Shown: piece by piece, positions 43,842-52,650 of the stretch
Position numbering within the stretch: position 1 is the first letter of the stretch
How the letters are laid out: the number at the start of each line of letters is the position of its first letter
Origin: Phycisphaerae bacterium
GTDB lineage: Bacteria > Planctomycetota > Phycisphaerae > UBA1845
Assembly: GCA_029260075.1 (NCBI GenBank)
Contig: JAJDDY010000069.1
Span: 1 to 64,000, forward strand
Reading direction: 5' to 3'
Length of the DNA stretch: 64,000 nt
The notes under the pieces: model-generated
Databases searched by the model: none
Seen by the model: only the letters and a program-made list of their open reading frames with translations
What the model was told of the DNA's origin: nothing
Made by a program: the position numbers and the translations under genes

Positions 43842-45176
43842 TCAGTTGGCCGCGCACGTAGCCAATTGATTCTTACCCTTCCGCTTGGCAAGATACATCG
43901 CCCGATCGGCGTTCTTGACGAGGTCCATACCGGTCGATGCGTTGCAAGTGCTACGCGATGCGACGCCGGCGCTGAGCGAAAGATTGTGCTCCGGACCGTA
44001 CTTCCGCACGTACTGCCCGAAGAGCTTGACCAACCGCTCCACAACTTGCGCCACCGCTCTCGGGTCAGCCTTGGGGATCAGGAGCATAAACTCATCCCCT
44101 CCGTATCGAACCGCATGGTCCCCCGCACGAATCGCACCAGCGAGAAACGACCCGACAAACCGCAGCAAGTCGTCGCCCGCAGCATGGCCTTCGGTGTCGT
44201 TGAAGTGCTTGAAATTGTCGACGTCGATCATCACCGCCGAGAGATCATCGCCGGACTTCTTCGTTCGCTCGAACAACGGATCGAGTTCCTCTTCAACAAA
44301 GGAACGGTTGCGCAGGCGAGTCAACGGATCGATCGTAGCTTGATCCAACGCCCGGCGAAGCTCGCGGTCGAACCCTTTCTCACGAACGCGGAGCTGGTGC
44401 TCCGCCTCGCGTCGAACGCGCTCCACCAACGCCCGACTCTCGCTTCGGTCCTGAAACAGGTCGGCCATAAGCTCCGCCAACGCCGTTGTTTCTTTCCACT
44501 GACCACCGGCGACAAGCAACGGATCAGCGGATTCTTGATCCGCCTCCCGAGCGTTCCGCGCCAGGAGACGCATCGGTACGGTAATCCTGCGATGAAGCCA
44601 TTCCGTCAGCGACCACCACAGAAACACGCCAAGCCCCACGGCGCACGCTGCGAACAGAGCCACACGGCGCGACCAGGAAGGTACCAGGGCATCCGCGCGA
44701 ACCATGACCAAGACCTGCCTCGACGTGGAGACACCTTCACCCAGGAGAGGGGACACGACGCCGGAAATCCGATCTTCCACGCCGTCCATGGATTCCAACG
44801 GGACAAAGTGATTCTCGGACGACAGCAACAACTCAGCCGCACGGTAGAGATCAGGCTGATTGGGATACACAGCCACCAACTCGCCGTACGAGTCGAGCGT
44901 AGCCACGGCCACGAATCGATCCTCGCGCTCTTGAAGTCGACGGACCGAGTCCGAGAGGTCGCCACCAGCGCCCGGAATCAGGGCGGTCGCGCACAGTCGG
45001 CTGTATTGCGCGGTCGCCAACGCTGCGTCGCCTTGCAGCAGCGTCCACGCCCACAGACCGTAGGCAAGGACCGATAGCACGCACGTAGTCATCGCGGTTC
45101 GGCGGAGCTTGCGCGAAAACGCTGCTGTCAACGTCCTGGGATGTGTGTTTCTGGCGATGCTAGTGTCCCCGAACAA
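43842..45176 (-). CDS. Membrane-bound diguanylate cyclase
   Basis: 444 residues. Membrane segments at about 28-47 and 170-193 enclose a periplasmic sensor of about 120 residues; a HAMP-like stretch and a coiled coil (about 240-280) lead to the GGDEF domain. The active site is YGGDEF (GGDEF at 359-363), intact, and the inhibitory RxxD site is present at R350-D353, so the enzyme should make c-di-GMP with product inhibition. Other signatures: DPLTRLRNRSFVEEEL and MIDVDNFKHFNDTEGH. It probably controls surface polysaccharide or attachment, and the glycosyltransferase just downstream is a likely target operon member. Start ATG 45176; the sensor ligand is unknown. Confidence 0.9.
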   Translation of the reverse strand: MFGDTSIARNTHPRTLTAAFSRKLRRTAMTTCVLSVLAYGLWAWTLLQGDAALATAQYSRLCATALIPGAGGDLSDSVRRLQEREDRFVAVATLDSYGELVAVYPNQPDLYRAAELLLSSENHFVPLESMDGVEDRISGVVSPLLGEGVSTSRQVLVMVRADALVPSWSRRVALFAACAVGLGVFLWWSLTEWLHRRITVPMRLLARNAREADQESADPLLVAGGQWKETTALAELMADLFQDRSESRALVERVRREAEHQLRVREKGFDRELRRALDQATIDPLTRLRNRSFVEEELDPLFERTKKSGDDLSAVMIDVDNFKHFNDTEGHAAGDDLLRFVGSFLAGAIRAGDHAVRYGGDEFMLLIPKADPRAVAQVVERLVKLFGQYVRKYGPEHNLSLSAGVASRSTCNASTGMDLVKNADRAMYLAKRKGKNQLATCAAN

Positions 45177-45614
45177 TCGATGCGCCCTCCGGCTAGGGCG
45201 ACGTATCGACCTAGACTAGACCCGCGCTCACCGTGCTTGATTGCACGTGCGATAGCCCGGTTATGGGGCCATACGCGAGGCGCAGGAATCCGCTTGAAGT
45301 GTACGATTAGTTGCCCCGGCAAGCGTAGGAGACACGTTCAGCAGCGAAACCATCGCCTATCGGATGGCAAGCGATCGACTCGTCTGGCGGACCGCACGAT
45401 TTCGGAACACCGAGCGTACCCTCTCGCAGAACCCGACATCCGGCCGGCCGTCACAATCTACAGGGGTCATGCACCCCGCGTCTCCATGGGGCTGTTTGCA
45501 TCCCAGCCGTTTCGGTACCATGGTCGTCCGTGAAGCGGCCGGCTTGTGAACGGCGCCGCAACTTGTGTCTTCAGACGCTTGGGCTGCGATCCTCTTTCTT
45601 GTTGGAGCAGAGTT
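45177..45614. other. Divergent promoter region between the diguanylate cyclase and folB
   Basis: About 440 bases with genes pointing away on both sides. It should hold promoters for both. Open frames on both strands here have no motif or ribosome-binding site. GGAG at about 45604 serves the folB GTG start. No repeat copies were seen. Confidence 0.4.
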
Positions 45615-45983
45615 GTGCCAAACGACAAGGTGTTCATACGCGACCTGTCGGCGCGCGCCATTATCGGTGTCAACGACTGGGAACGTCGCGACAAGCAAGA
45701 GGTGCTCATCAACATCGAAATGAGCACCGATGTTTCGGCCGCAGCGAAGGCCGACGACGTAAACGTCTCCGTCAACTATCGGACCGTAGCCAAGACCGTA
45801 CTGCAACACGTCGGCGACTCGTCAAGATTGACGCTCGAAGCGTTGGGTATGGACATCATCAAGCTCTGCCTGTCGATGGAGCAGGTCGTCGCGGCGCGTG
45901 TCCGCGTCGAGAAACCGGGTGCGGTGCGCTTCGCACGAAGCGTGGGTGTCGAACTGGAGCGTCGGAAGACGGATCTTGCCTGA
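45615..45983 (+). CDS. folB: Dihydroneopterin aldolase
   Basis: 122 residues from a GTG start, the normal size of FolB. The sequence VFIRDLSARAIIGVNDWERR followed by KQEVLINIEMSTDVS and VNYRTVAKTVLQHV is the FolB fold (tunnelling-fold barrel). The conserved Glu in LTLEALGMDII and the Lys in VRVEKPGAVRFA (the catalytic lysine position) are present. It converts dihydroneopterin to hydroxymethyl-dihydropterin and glycolaldehyde in folate synthesis. GGAG at about 45604 decides the GTG start against the longer frame (45546). It overlaps folK by eight bases. Confidence 0.9.
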   Translation: MPNDKVFIRDLSARAIIGVNDWERRDKQEVLINIEMSTDVSAAAKADDVNVSVNYRTVAKTVLQHVGDSSRLTLEALGMDIIKLCLSMEQVVAARVRVEKPGAVRFARSVGVELERRKTDLA

Positions 45984-46536
45984 ACAAGCGTTCATCTCCA
46001 TCGGGTCCAACATTTCCCCCGAAACAAACCTGCCGCGTGCGGTCCGCGCCATGACCGCGCTGGGCCGCGTTGCGGCGGTCTCGCATATCTACGAAAGCGG
46101 TCCGATCGGCGAGCGCGATCAGCCGGACTATCTCAACGCCGCGGCACTGCTCGAAACGGATTGCCCACCGCTGACGCTGCGTAAGCGACTTCGCGAAATT
46201 GAGGCCGAATGCGGTCGCGTGCGAATCGAAGACGCCTACGCCCCACGGACGATTGACCTTGACTTGAGCCTTTTCGGGTCGACGTTGCTGGACACCGAGG
46301 AGTTAACCCTGCCCAGCCCGGACATTCTTACGCGCTCGTTCGTGGCCGTTCCGCTCGCGGACCTGGCTCCGGGTTTTCGACATCCGACTACCGGAGATTT
46401 GCTCTCAGAAATCGCCGAACGTCTCGCGTCTCGCTTCCCCCTGACTCGGCGCGCGGATCTTTCGACCACGGTCAGCGCCCAAGTTGAGCCCGACCAACAC
46501 ACCGGCCACGACAACATGACACCCACCTGTGATTGA
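45976..46536 (+). CDS. folK: 2-amino-4-hydroxy-6-hydroxymethyldihydropteridine pyrophosphokinase
   Basis: 186 residues. The opening PEQAFISIGSNISPETNL is the HPPK start, and the family signatures LNAAALLETD, LRKRLREIEAECGRVR and YAPRTIDLDLSLFG (pterin and magnesium site) follow. It transfers pyrophosphate from ATP to hydroxymethyl-dihydropterin, the next step after FolB. TTG 45976 overlaps the end of folB, so the pair is coupled; the longer frame from 45898 lies inside folB. The last 35 residues, rich in Thr and Asp, have no counterpart in E. coli FolK. No folP or folE is in the window. Confidence 0.9.
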   Translation: MPEQAFISIGSNISPETNLPRAVRAMTALGRVAAVSHIYESGPIGERDQPDYLNAAALLETDCPPLTLRKRLREIEAECGRVRIEDAYAPRTIDLDLSLFGSTLLDTEELTLPSPDILTRSFVAVPLADLAPGFRHPTTGDLLSEIAERLASRFPLTRRADLSTTVSAQVEPDQHTGHDNMTPTCD

Positions 46537-46602
46537 ACCACCGCGTCCCGTCGACTACGCTTTGGGTGTTCTGCGTGGAGTGCGGCACGTCCAGTCCAGT
46601 CA

Positions 46603-46636
46603 ACGGATCACCGGCTGGAAGCCGGTGCCACACAAG
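46603..46636 (+). repeat. Family C repeat
   Basis: ACGGATCACCGGCTGGAAGC continuing to CGGTGCCACACAAGAGC. It lies in the 146-base gap between folK and the dipeptidase gene. Confidence 0.75.
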
Positions 46637-46682
46637 AGCAAGGTCATACATAGCCGGCTGAATGATCGAAAGGGAATGACTT

Positions 46683-47960
46683 ATGTCAAAACTGCCAATA
46701 TACTTTACTGCTCCACTGCTCATAGGCGTCGCGTGCACGCCACCGCTCGGCCGGTCGGCGTACACACCCAACGACTACGCGATGGCGCCGCTTGACTCGA
46801 CCGATCAGGGCTACGAATCGATTCGACTTACGAACGAAGCCCTACGCATCCACCACTCAGCCACACTCGTCGACGGTCACAACGACCTGCCCGGTGAAAT
46901 CCGCACCAAGGGTGAGTCATCGTTCGACAAGATCGACATCTCTCGCTCGCAGCCCAAACTCCACACCGACATCGAGCGACTGCGGCGTGGGGGCGTGGGG
47001 GCACAGTTCTGGTCGGCGTATGTTCCAGCGTCGACGATCAAAGACGGTGGGGCCATGCGGTATGCTCTCGAACAGATTGACTTGATCCACCGTATGGTGA
47101 AGCGATACCCCGACGTGTTCGAGATGGCCTACACCGCCGACGACATCGTCCGAATCCACAGCAAGGGCAAGATCGCGTCGCTCATCGGCGTCGAAGGCGG
47201 TCACGCTATCGAAAGCTCGCTCGGCGCACTACGCATGTTTTACGAGCTTGGTGTCCGATACATGACGCTCACGCATTCCAAAAACACAGCGTGGGCTGAC
47301 TCCTGCACGGATGACCCGGAGTTCGGCGGGCTATCCGACTTCGGTGAAGAGGTCGTTCTCGAAATGAACCGCCTCGGCATGCTTGTAGACATTTCCCACG
47401 TGTCCGCCGACACCATGCGCGACGTGCTACGCATCACCCGAGCGCCGGTGATCGCGTCCCATTCATGTGCCTACGCGATCGCACAACACCCACGCAACGT
47501 ACCCGACGACGTGCTGAAGCTCATGGTCGGAAACGGCGGCGTCATCATGGTCAACTTCTATTCCGGTTTCGTCGACCCCAAAGCTGCGGCCGTGTCGAAA
47601 TCTTATTGGAACACCGTCAACGATATTCGCGCGCGCTACAATGACCCGGAAGAATCGAAGAATGCCGTCGCCGCGTTCCGTAAGGAGAACCCGCTACCGC
47701 GCGGCACGGTCGCCACCGTGGTTGACCACATCGACCACATCGTCAAGATGGCTGGTATCGACCACGTGGGGATGGGCTCAGACTTCGACGGTGTCGATCT
47801 GCTGCCCCATCAACTCGACGACGTGGCCCACTTCCCCTTCATCACGCAGGAGCTGCTCAATCGCGGCTACTCAGCCGGTGACATCCACAAAATGCTCGGC
47901 GGCAATTTGATTCGCGCGCTCCGTGAAGCTGAACAGATCGCCCGTGCGATGAAGCCATAA
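46683..47960 (+). CDS. Membrane dipeptidase-like protein (peptidase M19)
   Basis: 425 residues of the renal dipeptidase family, a TIM-barrel metallopeptidase. Zinc ligands expected by the family are visible: HxD in [11 protein letters not shown] (H66, D68), the bridging Glu in [11 protein letters not shown], and two His in [11 protein letters not shown] and [11 protein letters not shown]. It hydrolyses dipeptides, including D-configured or dehydro residues. A hydrophobic N-terminus ([16 protein letters not shown]) looks like a signal peptide with a weak lipobox around Cys18, so it may be exported as lipoprotein. It stands alone. Confidence 0.9.
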   Translation: MSKLPIYFTAPLLIGVACTPPLGRSAYTPNDYAMAPLDSTDQGYESIRLTNEALRIHHSATLVDGHNDLPGEIRTKGESSFDKIDISRSQPKLHTDIERLRRGGVGAQFWSAYVPASTIKDGGAMRYALEQIDLIHRMVKRYPDVFEMAYTADDIVRIHSKGKIASLIGVEGGHAIESSLGALRMFYELGVRYMTLTHSKNTAWADSCTDDPEFGGLSDFGEEVVLEMNRLGMLVDISHVSADTMRDVLRITRAPVIASHSCAYAIAQHPRNVPDDVLKLMVGNGGVIMVNFYSGFVDPKAAAVSKSYWNTVNDIRARYNDPEESKNAVAAFRKENPLPRGTVATVVDHIDHIVKMAGIDHVGMGSDFDGVDLLPHQLDDVAHFPFITQELLNRGYSAGDIHKMLGGNLIRALREAEQIARAMKP

Positions 47961-48053
47961 CGATTGGTCTTGCTGGGATTTGGCTGGGACGTAACTTCTC
48001 TCTCGGCCCTGCGGAAGTGCATCACCAATAGGGTGTACAAAAAAGGGATTTGA

Positions 48054-48153
48054 CAAACCGAGCCGCGACCGTAAGGGAGTGGTCTTCGCCGACGAAACCG
48101 GATCGCTTCCTCACGGTCGCGGCTCGGCAAGAAGCTTCTCAAGCACGCTCTAA
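48054..48153. repeat. Family A palindrome, copy 9
   Basis: Arms CAAACCGAGCCGCGACCGTA and GCTTCCTCACGGTCGCGGCT, tail TCTCAAGCACGCTCTAAAG. It lies 94 bases after the dipeptidase stop. Confidence 0.8.
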
Positions 48154-48169
48154 AGGGCGCGTGCGAGAA

Positions 48170-48271
48170 GGGATTCACGCACGAGCGAGGGATTCACGCA
48201 CGAGCGCGAGTCACGCGCGGGCGAGCACGAGCGACGGCAATTGATCACCGGCTGGAAGCCGGTGCCACACA
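48170..48271 (+). repeat. Short tandem repeat (GGATTCACGCACGAGC) with family C motif
   Basis: GGGATTCACGCACGAGCGAG appears twice in tandem at 48170-48206 and decays into GTCACGCGCGGGCGAGCACG. It runs into the family C motif at 48242-48271. A related pair (GATTCACGCACCAGCTAATT) lies at 49814-49845. Apart from the repeats, the gap 47961-48398 holds nothing clear. Confidence 0.65.
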
Positions 48272-48398
48272 AGAACAGATGGGGGCGATTGCTAGCTCCT
48301 CCATGCGTTGTTCGCCGGCAACGCGTATAGCAAGTTGCCCGGACGCTTGCAGACGACTATCGTGCCGTAGGAACACTGTCCTTCCTCGGAGCAGAAAA

Positions 48399-49688
48399 AT
48401 GAACGTCAACCGGATCGAACAAGACCCGCCACACGCCGTGCGTATGGATCACGATTCCGCAAGCCTACGACGTCGCGGTCGCGCCGCCGTCGGTCGAGTT
48501 TGCATGGTAGTATCGCTGTTGCTCATCCACGTCGGCCAGCCACAAGCGACGGCTGTAGATTGGCCGAACTTCCGCGGCGTTCGACACGACGGCATCAGCG
48601 ACGAAAAGGGACTGAAGACCTCGTGGACCAACCCAATCCCCATGACGTGGGAGCGTTCGCTGGGCGAGTCATACAGCTCCATGGCCTGCGTCGGCAACCG
48701 CATCTACACCTGCGGAGCACGCGACCAGAAACAGATGGTCTATTGTCTCGACGCCGACACCGGCAAGGTCGCCTGGGAAAAAGCGTTCGCCGGTGAATAC
48801 ACCAACTCATACGGCAACGGTCCGCGTGCCACGCCCACAGTTCGCGACGGACGCGTCTACATTCAAGGCGGTCATGGTCGCCTTGCCTGCCTCAACGCGG
48901 ATACGGGGGCAGAGCTTTGGAGCAAACAATTCGACAAGAGCCACGAACCCACGTGGGGGTATAGCGGATCCGTCCTCGTAGAAGGCGACTTGGCCATCGC
49001 GATCGGCGGTGGAAGCGACGGCTCCATGGCGGCGTTCAACAGGACGACCGGCGAACCGGTGTGGACGTGCGGAAACGACCCGGCCGGATATGCAACACCC
49101 TATCCGTTCACCTTCAAGGATCGCCGGTTCGTCGCGGCGCTGACCGGAAGTTCCATCCTCGTCGCCGACATCAAGACCGGCCGACAGGTGCTACACATTC
49201 CCTGGGTTACGGACTGGAATGTCAACGCAGCCTCGCCGATTTTCCACAACGGCCACCTGCTCATCACTTCCGGCTATCGCACGGGCTCGGGCCTATTCAA
49301 GCTGTCGCTGGACGGCGATAAGCTGGCGGCGGTCACGGTGTGGAAGAACAAGGTGCTGATGAACAAGTTTCAATCGTGCGTGCTGCATGAGGGAAAGCTC
49401 TATTCGAGCGATCAGAAATCCTTCAAGTGCGTCGATTTCATGACCGGAGAACAGGCGTGGGAGCAGAAGCGCGTCAAACACGGAACCGTCACGCTCGCTG
49501 ACGGTTTTCTGTATCTGTTGACGGAAGAGGGCGAACTGCGCATCGGCAAGGCGTCACCCGAAGGGTTCCGACCCACAACCACCGCCAGCGTGCTCAGCGG
49601 ACGCTGCTGGACTGTACCCGTATTGCACCGGGGCCGAATCTACGCACGAAACTTCGATCGTATTGTGTGCTTCGACTTGAGGCCGTAG
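48399..49688 (+). CDS. PQQ-like beta-propeller protein, dispersed copy
   Basis: 429 residues from ATG 48399, with CGGAG about nine bases upstream. A charged N-terminus (SLRRRGRAAVGR) precedes a hydrophobic segment (VCMVVSLLLIHVG), then DWPNFRGVRHDGISDEKGLK. Blades read CLDADTGKVAWEKAFAG, CLNADTGAELWSKQFD, AFNRTTGEPVWTCG and CVDFMTGEQAWEQKR, ending FDRIVCFDLRP. The twin arginines near the membrane segment are loosely Tat-like. It points the opposite way from the other propellers and has a shorter blade set. No heme motif; function unknown. Confidence 0.85.
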   Translation: MNVNRIEQDPPHAVRMDHDSASLRRRGRAAVGRVCMVVSLLLIHVGQPQATAVDWPNFRGVRHDGISDEKGLKTSWTNPIPMTWERSLGESYSSMACVGNRIYTCGARDQKQMVYCLDADTGKVAWEKAFAGEYTNSYGNGPRATPTVRDGRVYIQGGHGRLACLNADTGAELWSKQFDKSHEPTWGYSGSVLVEGDLAIAIGGGSDGSMAAFNRTTGEPVWTCGNDPAGYATPYPFTFKDRRFVAALTGSSILVADIKTGRQVLHIPWVTDWNVNAASPIFHNGHLLITSGYRTGSGLFKLSLDGDKLAAVTVWKNKVLMNKFQSCVLHEGKLYSSDQKSFKCVDFMTGEQAWEQKRVKHGTVTLADGFLYLLTEEGELRIGKASPEGFRPTTTASVLSGRCWTVPVLHRGRIYARNFDRIVCFDLRP

Positions 49689-49696
49689 TGGCGGTG

Positions 49697-49880
49697 ATGG
49701 ATCACCGGCTGGAAGCCGGTGCCACACAAGACTGCGACCAGGGATCACGGGTAGGAATTCGGTGCCACACACCGGAGCTGGGGCGAGAATCCCTGGAACG
49801 CTTGTGCGAGAAAGGATTCACGCACCAGCTAATTCACGCACCAGCGGTTGGAATTCGTGCCACACGAGCAAGGCTATTGC
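49697..49880 (+). repeat. Cluster of family C repeats and degenerate copies
   Basis: A full motif at 49699-49727 (GATCACCGGCTGGAAGCC then GGTGCCACACAAG), a degenerate one at 49742-49773 (GGGATCACGGGTAGGAATTC), and a third around 49850-49866, with the tandem GATTCACGCACCAGC units between. Three related pieces in 180 bases suggest local duplication. Confidence 0.65.
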
Positions 49881-49960
49881 GCAAACGGCAGGCCGACCGC
49901 GATACGTCCTTGTGTCGCGACCGTCCCGCCGTCCGAAAACTGTGTTAGGACGTGCGCATG

Positions 49961-50088
49961 AAGCCTTCTGCCGAACCGAGCCGCGACTGTCAGGGAGCGG
50001 TTTTCGCACTTGCGACCGGACCGCTTCCTCGCGGGCGCGGATCGGGTCATCGCGGACCCTCTAATGTCTCCTCTCACACACGTTATGA
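49961..50088. repeat. Family A palindrome, copy 10
   Basis: Arms GAACCGAGCCGCGACTGTCA and CTTCCTCGCGGGCGCGGAT, tail TGTCTCCTCTCACACACG. It ends 15 bases before the stop of the DUF1579 gene on the minus strand. Confidence 0.8.
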
Positions 50089-50103
50089 GACTTTCTGCGA
50101 GCG

Positions 50104-50673
50104 TTAGCGCACGCGGCGGTACGTCCCTTTCATCTCCATTTTCTTGATCGTGTGCAGCGCATCGGCCCACTCGGAGAGCTCCCAATCGAGCGTATCGTTA
50201 TCAACGACCGTAATCCGATGTCGACCGTAGCTCGTGGTACCATCCAATCCGATACTGCGGTAATTCATATCCCACGTCTTGGACGCCTCGTTGTATCCGG
50301 CCTTCCCGTGTTGCGGATAGCCCCAGTTGTTGAACATGGTCCAGATGTACTGTTTGCTCTTGGGGTTCCAACTCCAGATACCGGCGGCGGTGAAGTCCAT
50401 GTGCGCGCTGTGTGACGAGACTTCGCCACGCAGGCAACGTTTGTCCAGAATCCACGACCACTCAGCCGTCCCGCTCCACGACTTGTCGCGATCAGCGGCG
50501 TTAAGCATTTCCGCCTCCCACGTCCATGACCCGACGAACACGCTGTAGGCATCGAGATCGGGGGCGCGGTCGGGGCGACTGATCGTGGCAAAGTCGACGT
50601 TGGATACGGTGCAGCCAGGAACCATCATAATGGCCGCAATGATCAAAGCGGGTTTCCATTGTTGCTGAGTCAT
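50104..50673 (-). CDS. DUF1579-type lipoprotein
   Basis: 189 residues. A signal peptide ends in the lipobox MVPGC (Cys at residue 21), so it should be an exported lipoprotein. The mature part carries the DUF1579 core: FVGSWTWEAEMLNAADRDKS, GTAEWSWILDKRCLRGEVSS, GIWSWNPKSKQYIWTMFNNW and YGRHRITVVDNDTLDWELSE. Family members are small beta-barrel (lipocalin/calycin-like) proteins of unknown function, common in Planctomycetota. A second DUF1579 protein lies at 56235. Confidence 0.82.
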   Translation of the reverse strand: MTQQQWKPALIIAAIMMVPGCTVSNVDFATISRPDRAPDLDAYSVFVGSWTWEAEMLNAADRDKSWSGTAEWSWILDKRCLRGEVSSHSAHMDFTAAGIWSWNPKSKQYIWTMFNNWGYPQHGKAGYNEASKTWDMNYRSIGLDGTTSYGRHRITVVDNDTLDWELSEWADALHTIKKMEMKGTYRRVR

Positions 50674-50908
50674 GGGTCGGTCTCCATGGGGTCAAGAAGA
50701 TTCGTCGTATGAACGGTACTGGCGCGGAGCATACGGACCGCACGCCCGAAACGCCAGAAAAAAATCGAAATACCTCGGTGGTGCGAACCACGGAGGATCC
50801 GGTACACTCGTGGAATACTTGGCGTGATCACGCGCCGTAGGTTCGACGCGATCACGTGCGATCCACAGACAGGTTGCGTCGTGTGCGGGCTATCGCTCAA
50901 TTAGTGTT

Positions 50909-50992
50909 TCGGGTGGCCCATCTCTTGAGAGGTGGGGGAGTCGAATCCAGCGCCCGATTCGGCTCCCCCACGGCTAAAGCCATGGGCCAACC
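50909..50992. repeat. Family B inverted repeat, complete copy
   Basis: Left arm GGGTGGCCCATCTCTTGAGA with GGTGGGGGAGTCGAATCC, right arm GATTCGGCTCCCCCACGGC with TAAAGCCATGGGCCAACC. The arms pair over about 17 bp. The stretch 50674-50908 before it holds no visible feature. Confidence 0.75.
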
Positions 50993-51129
50993 AGCCACGG
51001 CCAAGCGCAGCGCGGCCATGTACTGCGTGGGTCGACACATGCCCGCGCTTTCGGCTTGGTCACTCGACGCGCAGACGAGGGTCACAAGAGTTCAGTACTT
51101 GGAAGACAGCACCGGACAGAACCGCTCGG

Positions 51130-51252
51130 AGCGTTCTTGGGAAGGGTGGCTTCGAACCGAGCCGCGACCGTAAGGAAGCGGTCCGCTTTCGAGGGCGACA
51201 ACCGCTTCCTTGCGGGCGCGACTCTGAAAGAGACTTCTGAAACACGTTCTTA
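51130..51252. repeat. Family A palindrome, copy 11
   Basis: Starts GAGCGTTCTTGGGAAGG, arms GAACCGAGCCGCGACCGTAA and CTTCCTTGCGGGCGCGACTC, and ends GAAACACGTTCTTAGG. Its right edge is only about 13 bases before the start of the ketosynthase-like gene, so it is likely inside the leader of that mRNA. Confidence 0.8.
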
Positions 51253-51265
51253 GGCAGAGGGTACG

Positions 51266-52255
51266 ATGGGTTCAACTCGTCCAAAACACGAAAACGTCGT
51301 CTTGACCGGATGCGGGTGGGTGACGCCGTTCGCATCCGGTTCCGTTGACGACGTATTGACCGCAGCCAAGACAGCCTCAGCCGACCTGCCGGACGGCACG
51401 GCCTATTGGGCCATACCCGACGATGTGGTCGAACAGTGCGCCGACTTCTCCAAAGAGTTACGATCCGACAAGGCGAGTTGGATCACCGCGTTGGCTGTAC
51501 GCTGCGCACTCACCGACGCCGCGTTGGATTTGACGAAGACGCCGTCGGAGCGCGTCGGGCTGGTCGTCGGCTGTGCGCTGGCCGGTCAGCACGGCATGAT
51601 CACCTTCGCCGACGAAGTGCGCACGCAATCCGCCCGCTTCGTCAGTCCGATCCATTTTCCGCAGACCGTGGGCAACTATGTGGCCGGCGCCCTGTCGCGC
51701 GGCTTCAACATTCGCGGCGCCAATCAAACGCTCGCCGCCGGTGACGCCTCCGGTATCGAAGCCATCCTCGAAGGGGCCCAACTGTTGCGCTCCGGCCGGG
51801 TCGACGTGGTCCTCGCCGGAGGCACCGAGCAATGGTCGGAGCAGCTGGCGATCGGGTTCAGCCAACCCAACCAACGACTTGGCGAAGGGGCGTGCATGTT
51901 CGTCATGGAGCGGGAAGATCACGCCGTCAACCGAAACGCTCGCGTGCTGGGCCGACTAACCGGTGAGTCAGAGGAATATGCGTTGTCATCGACGGCCGGT
52001 TTTCGCGTACCCGGCGCGGTGTTTATCGAGCATTGGATCGGACGCTGCATGGGCGCCGGCGGTGCAGCGGCGTTGGCGGCGGCCATTGGTGCCGTCAATG
52101 GAATGACCGTGCCCATCGTCGACCCGCAAGACGATCAGGCAATCGCCGTACAAGCGGTGCCCGCGACCAACACCAACGATCCCGCTCGCAAGATACGCAT
52201 CGACGCAGGCGACGACCTTGAGAACAAGAGCACACTAACGCTCGTTTGCACCTAA
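51266..52255 (+). CDS. Catalytically dead ketosynthase-like protein (chain-length-factor type)
   Basis: 329 residues, about 90 shorter than a full ketosynthase. It keeps the thiolase-fold N-terminal half (NVVLTGCGWVTPFASGSVDD, SPIHFPQTVGNYVAGALSRG, QLLRSGRVDVVLAGGTEQW), but the nucleophile Cys is replaced by Asp160 in TLAAGDASGIEAI. The HGTGT histidine motif is absent, and the GH-x-x-GA motif reads GRCMGAGGAAAL, with Arg for His. This resembles the non-catalytic chain-length factors of aryl-polyene and aromatic polyketide systems, which act as heterodimer partners of an active ketosynthase. ATG 51266 directly follows a family A palindrome. Two active ketosynthases lie downstream on the other strand. 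Confidence 0.75.
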   Translation: MGSTRPKHENVVLTGCGWVTPFASGSVDDVLTAAKTASADLPDGTAYWAIPDDVVEQCADFSKELRSDKASWITALAVRCALTDAALDLTKTPSERVGLVVGCALAGQHGMITFADEVRTQSARFVSPIHFPQTVGNYVAGALSRGFNIRGANQTLAAGDASGIEAILEGAQLLRSGRVDVVLAGGTEQWSEQLAIGFSQPNQRLGEGACMFVMEREDHAVNRNARVLGRLTGESEEYALSSTAGFRVPGAVFIEHWIGRCMGAGGAAALAAAIGAVNGMTVPIVDPQDDQAIAVQAVPATNTNDPARKIRIDAGDDLENKSTLTLVCT

Positions 52256-52393
52256 CAGAGTGTTCAAGAAGGCTTGCTTGGAACCGATTGCTTAGAACCG
52301 AGCCGCGACCGTAAGGGGGCGGTCTTCGCACTTGAAACCGGACCGCTTCTTCTCGGGCGCGGCTCTGAAAGAGGGTTCCCAGACGCTTTCTAA
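52256..52393. repeat. Family A palindrome, copy 12
   Basis: Starts GAGTGTTCAAGAAGGCTTGC, arms GAACCGAGCCGCGACCGTAA and CTTCTTCTCGGGCGCGGCTC, ends CCAGACGCTTTCTAAGG. A 15-base stretch is duplicated (GGAACCGATTGCTTA then GAACCGAGCC). It begins immediately after the stop of the ketosynthase-like gene. Confidence 0.8.
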
Positions 52394-52434
52394 GGTTTGA
52401 CGGCTCCCGTCGCCTACGCTCTGGTGATCAGTTC

Positions 52435-52650
52435 TCAATCGTCGTCAGGTGGAACTTCGTACGTCTCGTCCGACGGCTTGGCGTCGATCTTGATCAACTC
52501 GTTCAAGTCCTCGTCATAAGCGTATAGCTGTCCGTCGATCACGACGATGTGCTCTCTGTCGTGTCGGCGGCACACACCCATGTTCAACACACACCCCGTA
52601 CTCGAAATCGACATCACAACGGCCATCGCAATCACCAGCGATCTTCGCAT
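52435..52650 (-). CDS. Small lipoprotein
   Basis: 71 residues. Signal peptide RRSLVIAMAVVMSISSTGC with a perfect lipobox (STGC, Cys20), so it should be lipid-anchored. The mature 52 residues are charged (CRRHDREHIVVIDGQLYAYD, ending DETYEVPPDDD) with no recognised fold. It lies between two family A palindromes and is too short to classify. Confidence 0.6.
   Translation of the reverse strand: MRRSLVIAMAVVMSISSTGCVLNMGVCRRHDREHIVVIDGQLYAYDEDLNELIKIDAKPSDETYEVPPDDD

Noticed and set aside
43692-45077. 461-codon plus-strand frame over the diguanylate cyclase and glycosyltransferase
   Set aside because: The minus strand carries intact GGDEF and GT2 motifs; the plus frame has none.
48170-49850. 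CRISPR array
   Set aside because: Repeats are dispersed or directly tandem, without regular unique spacers and without cas genes.
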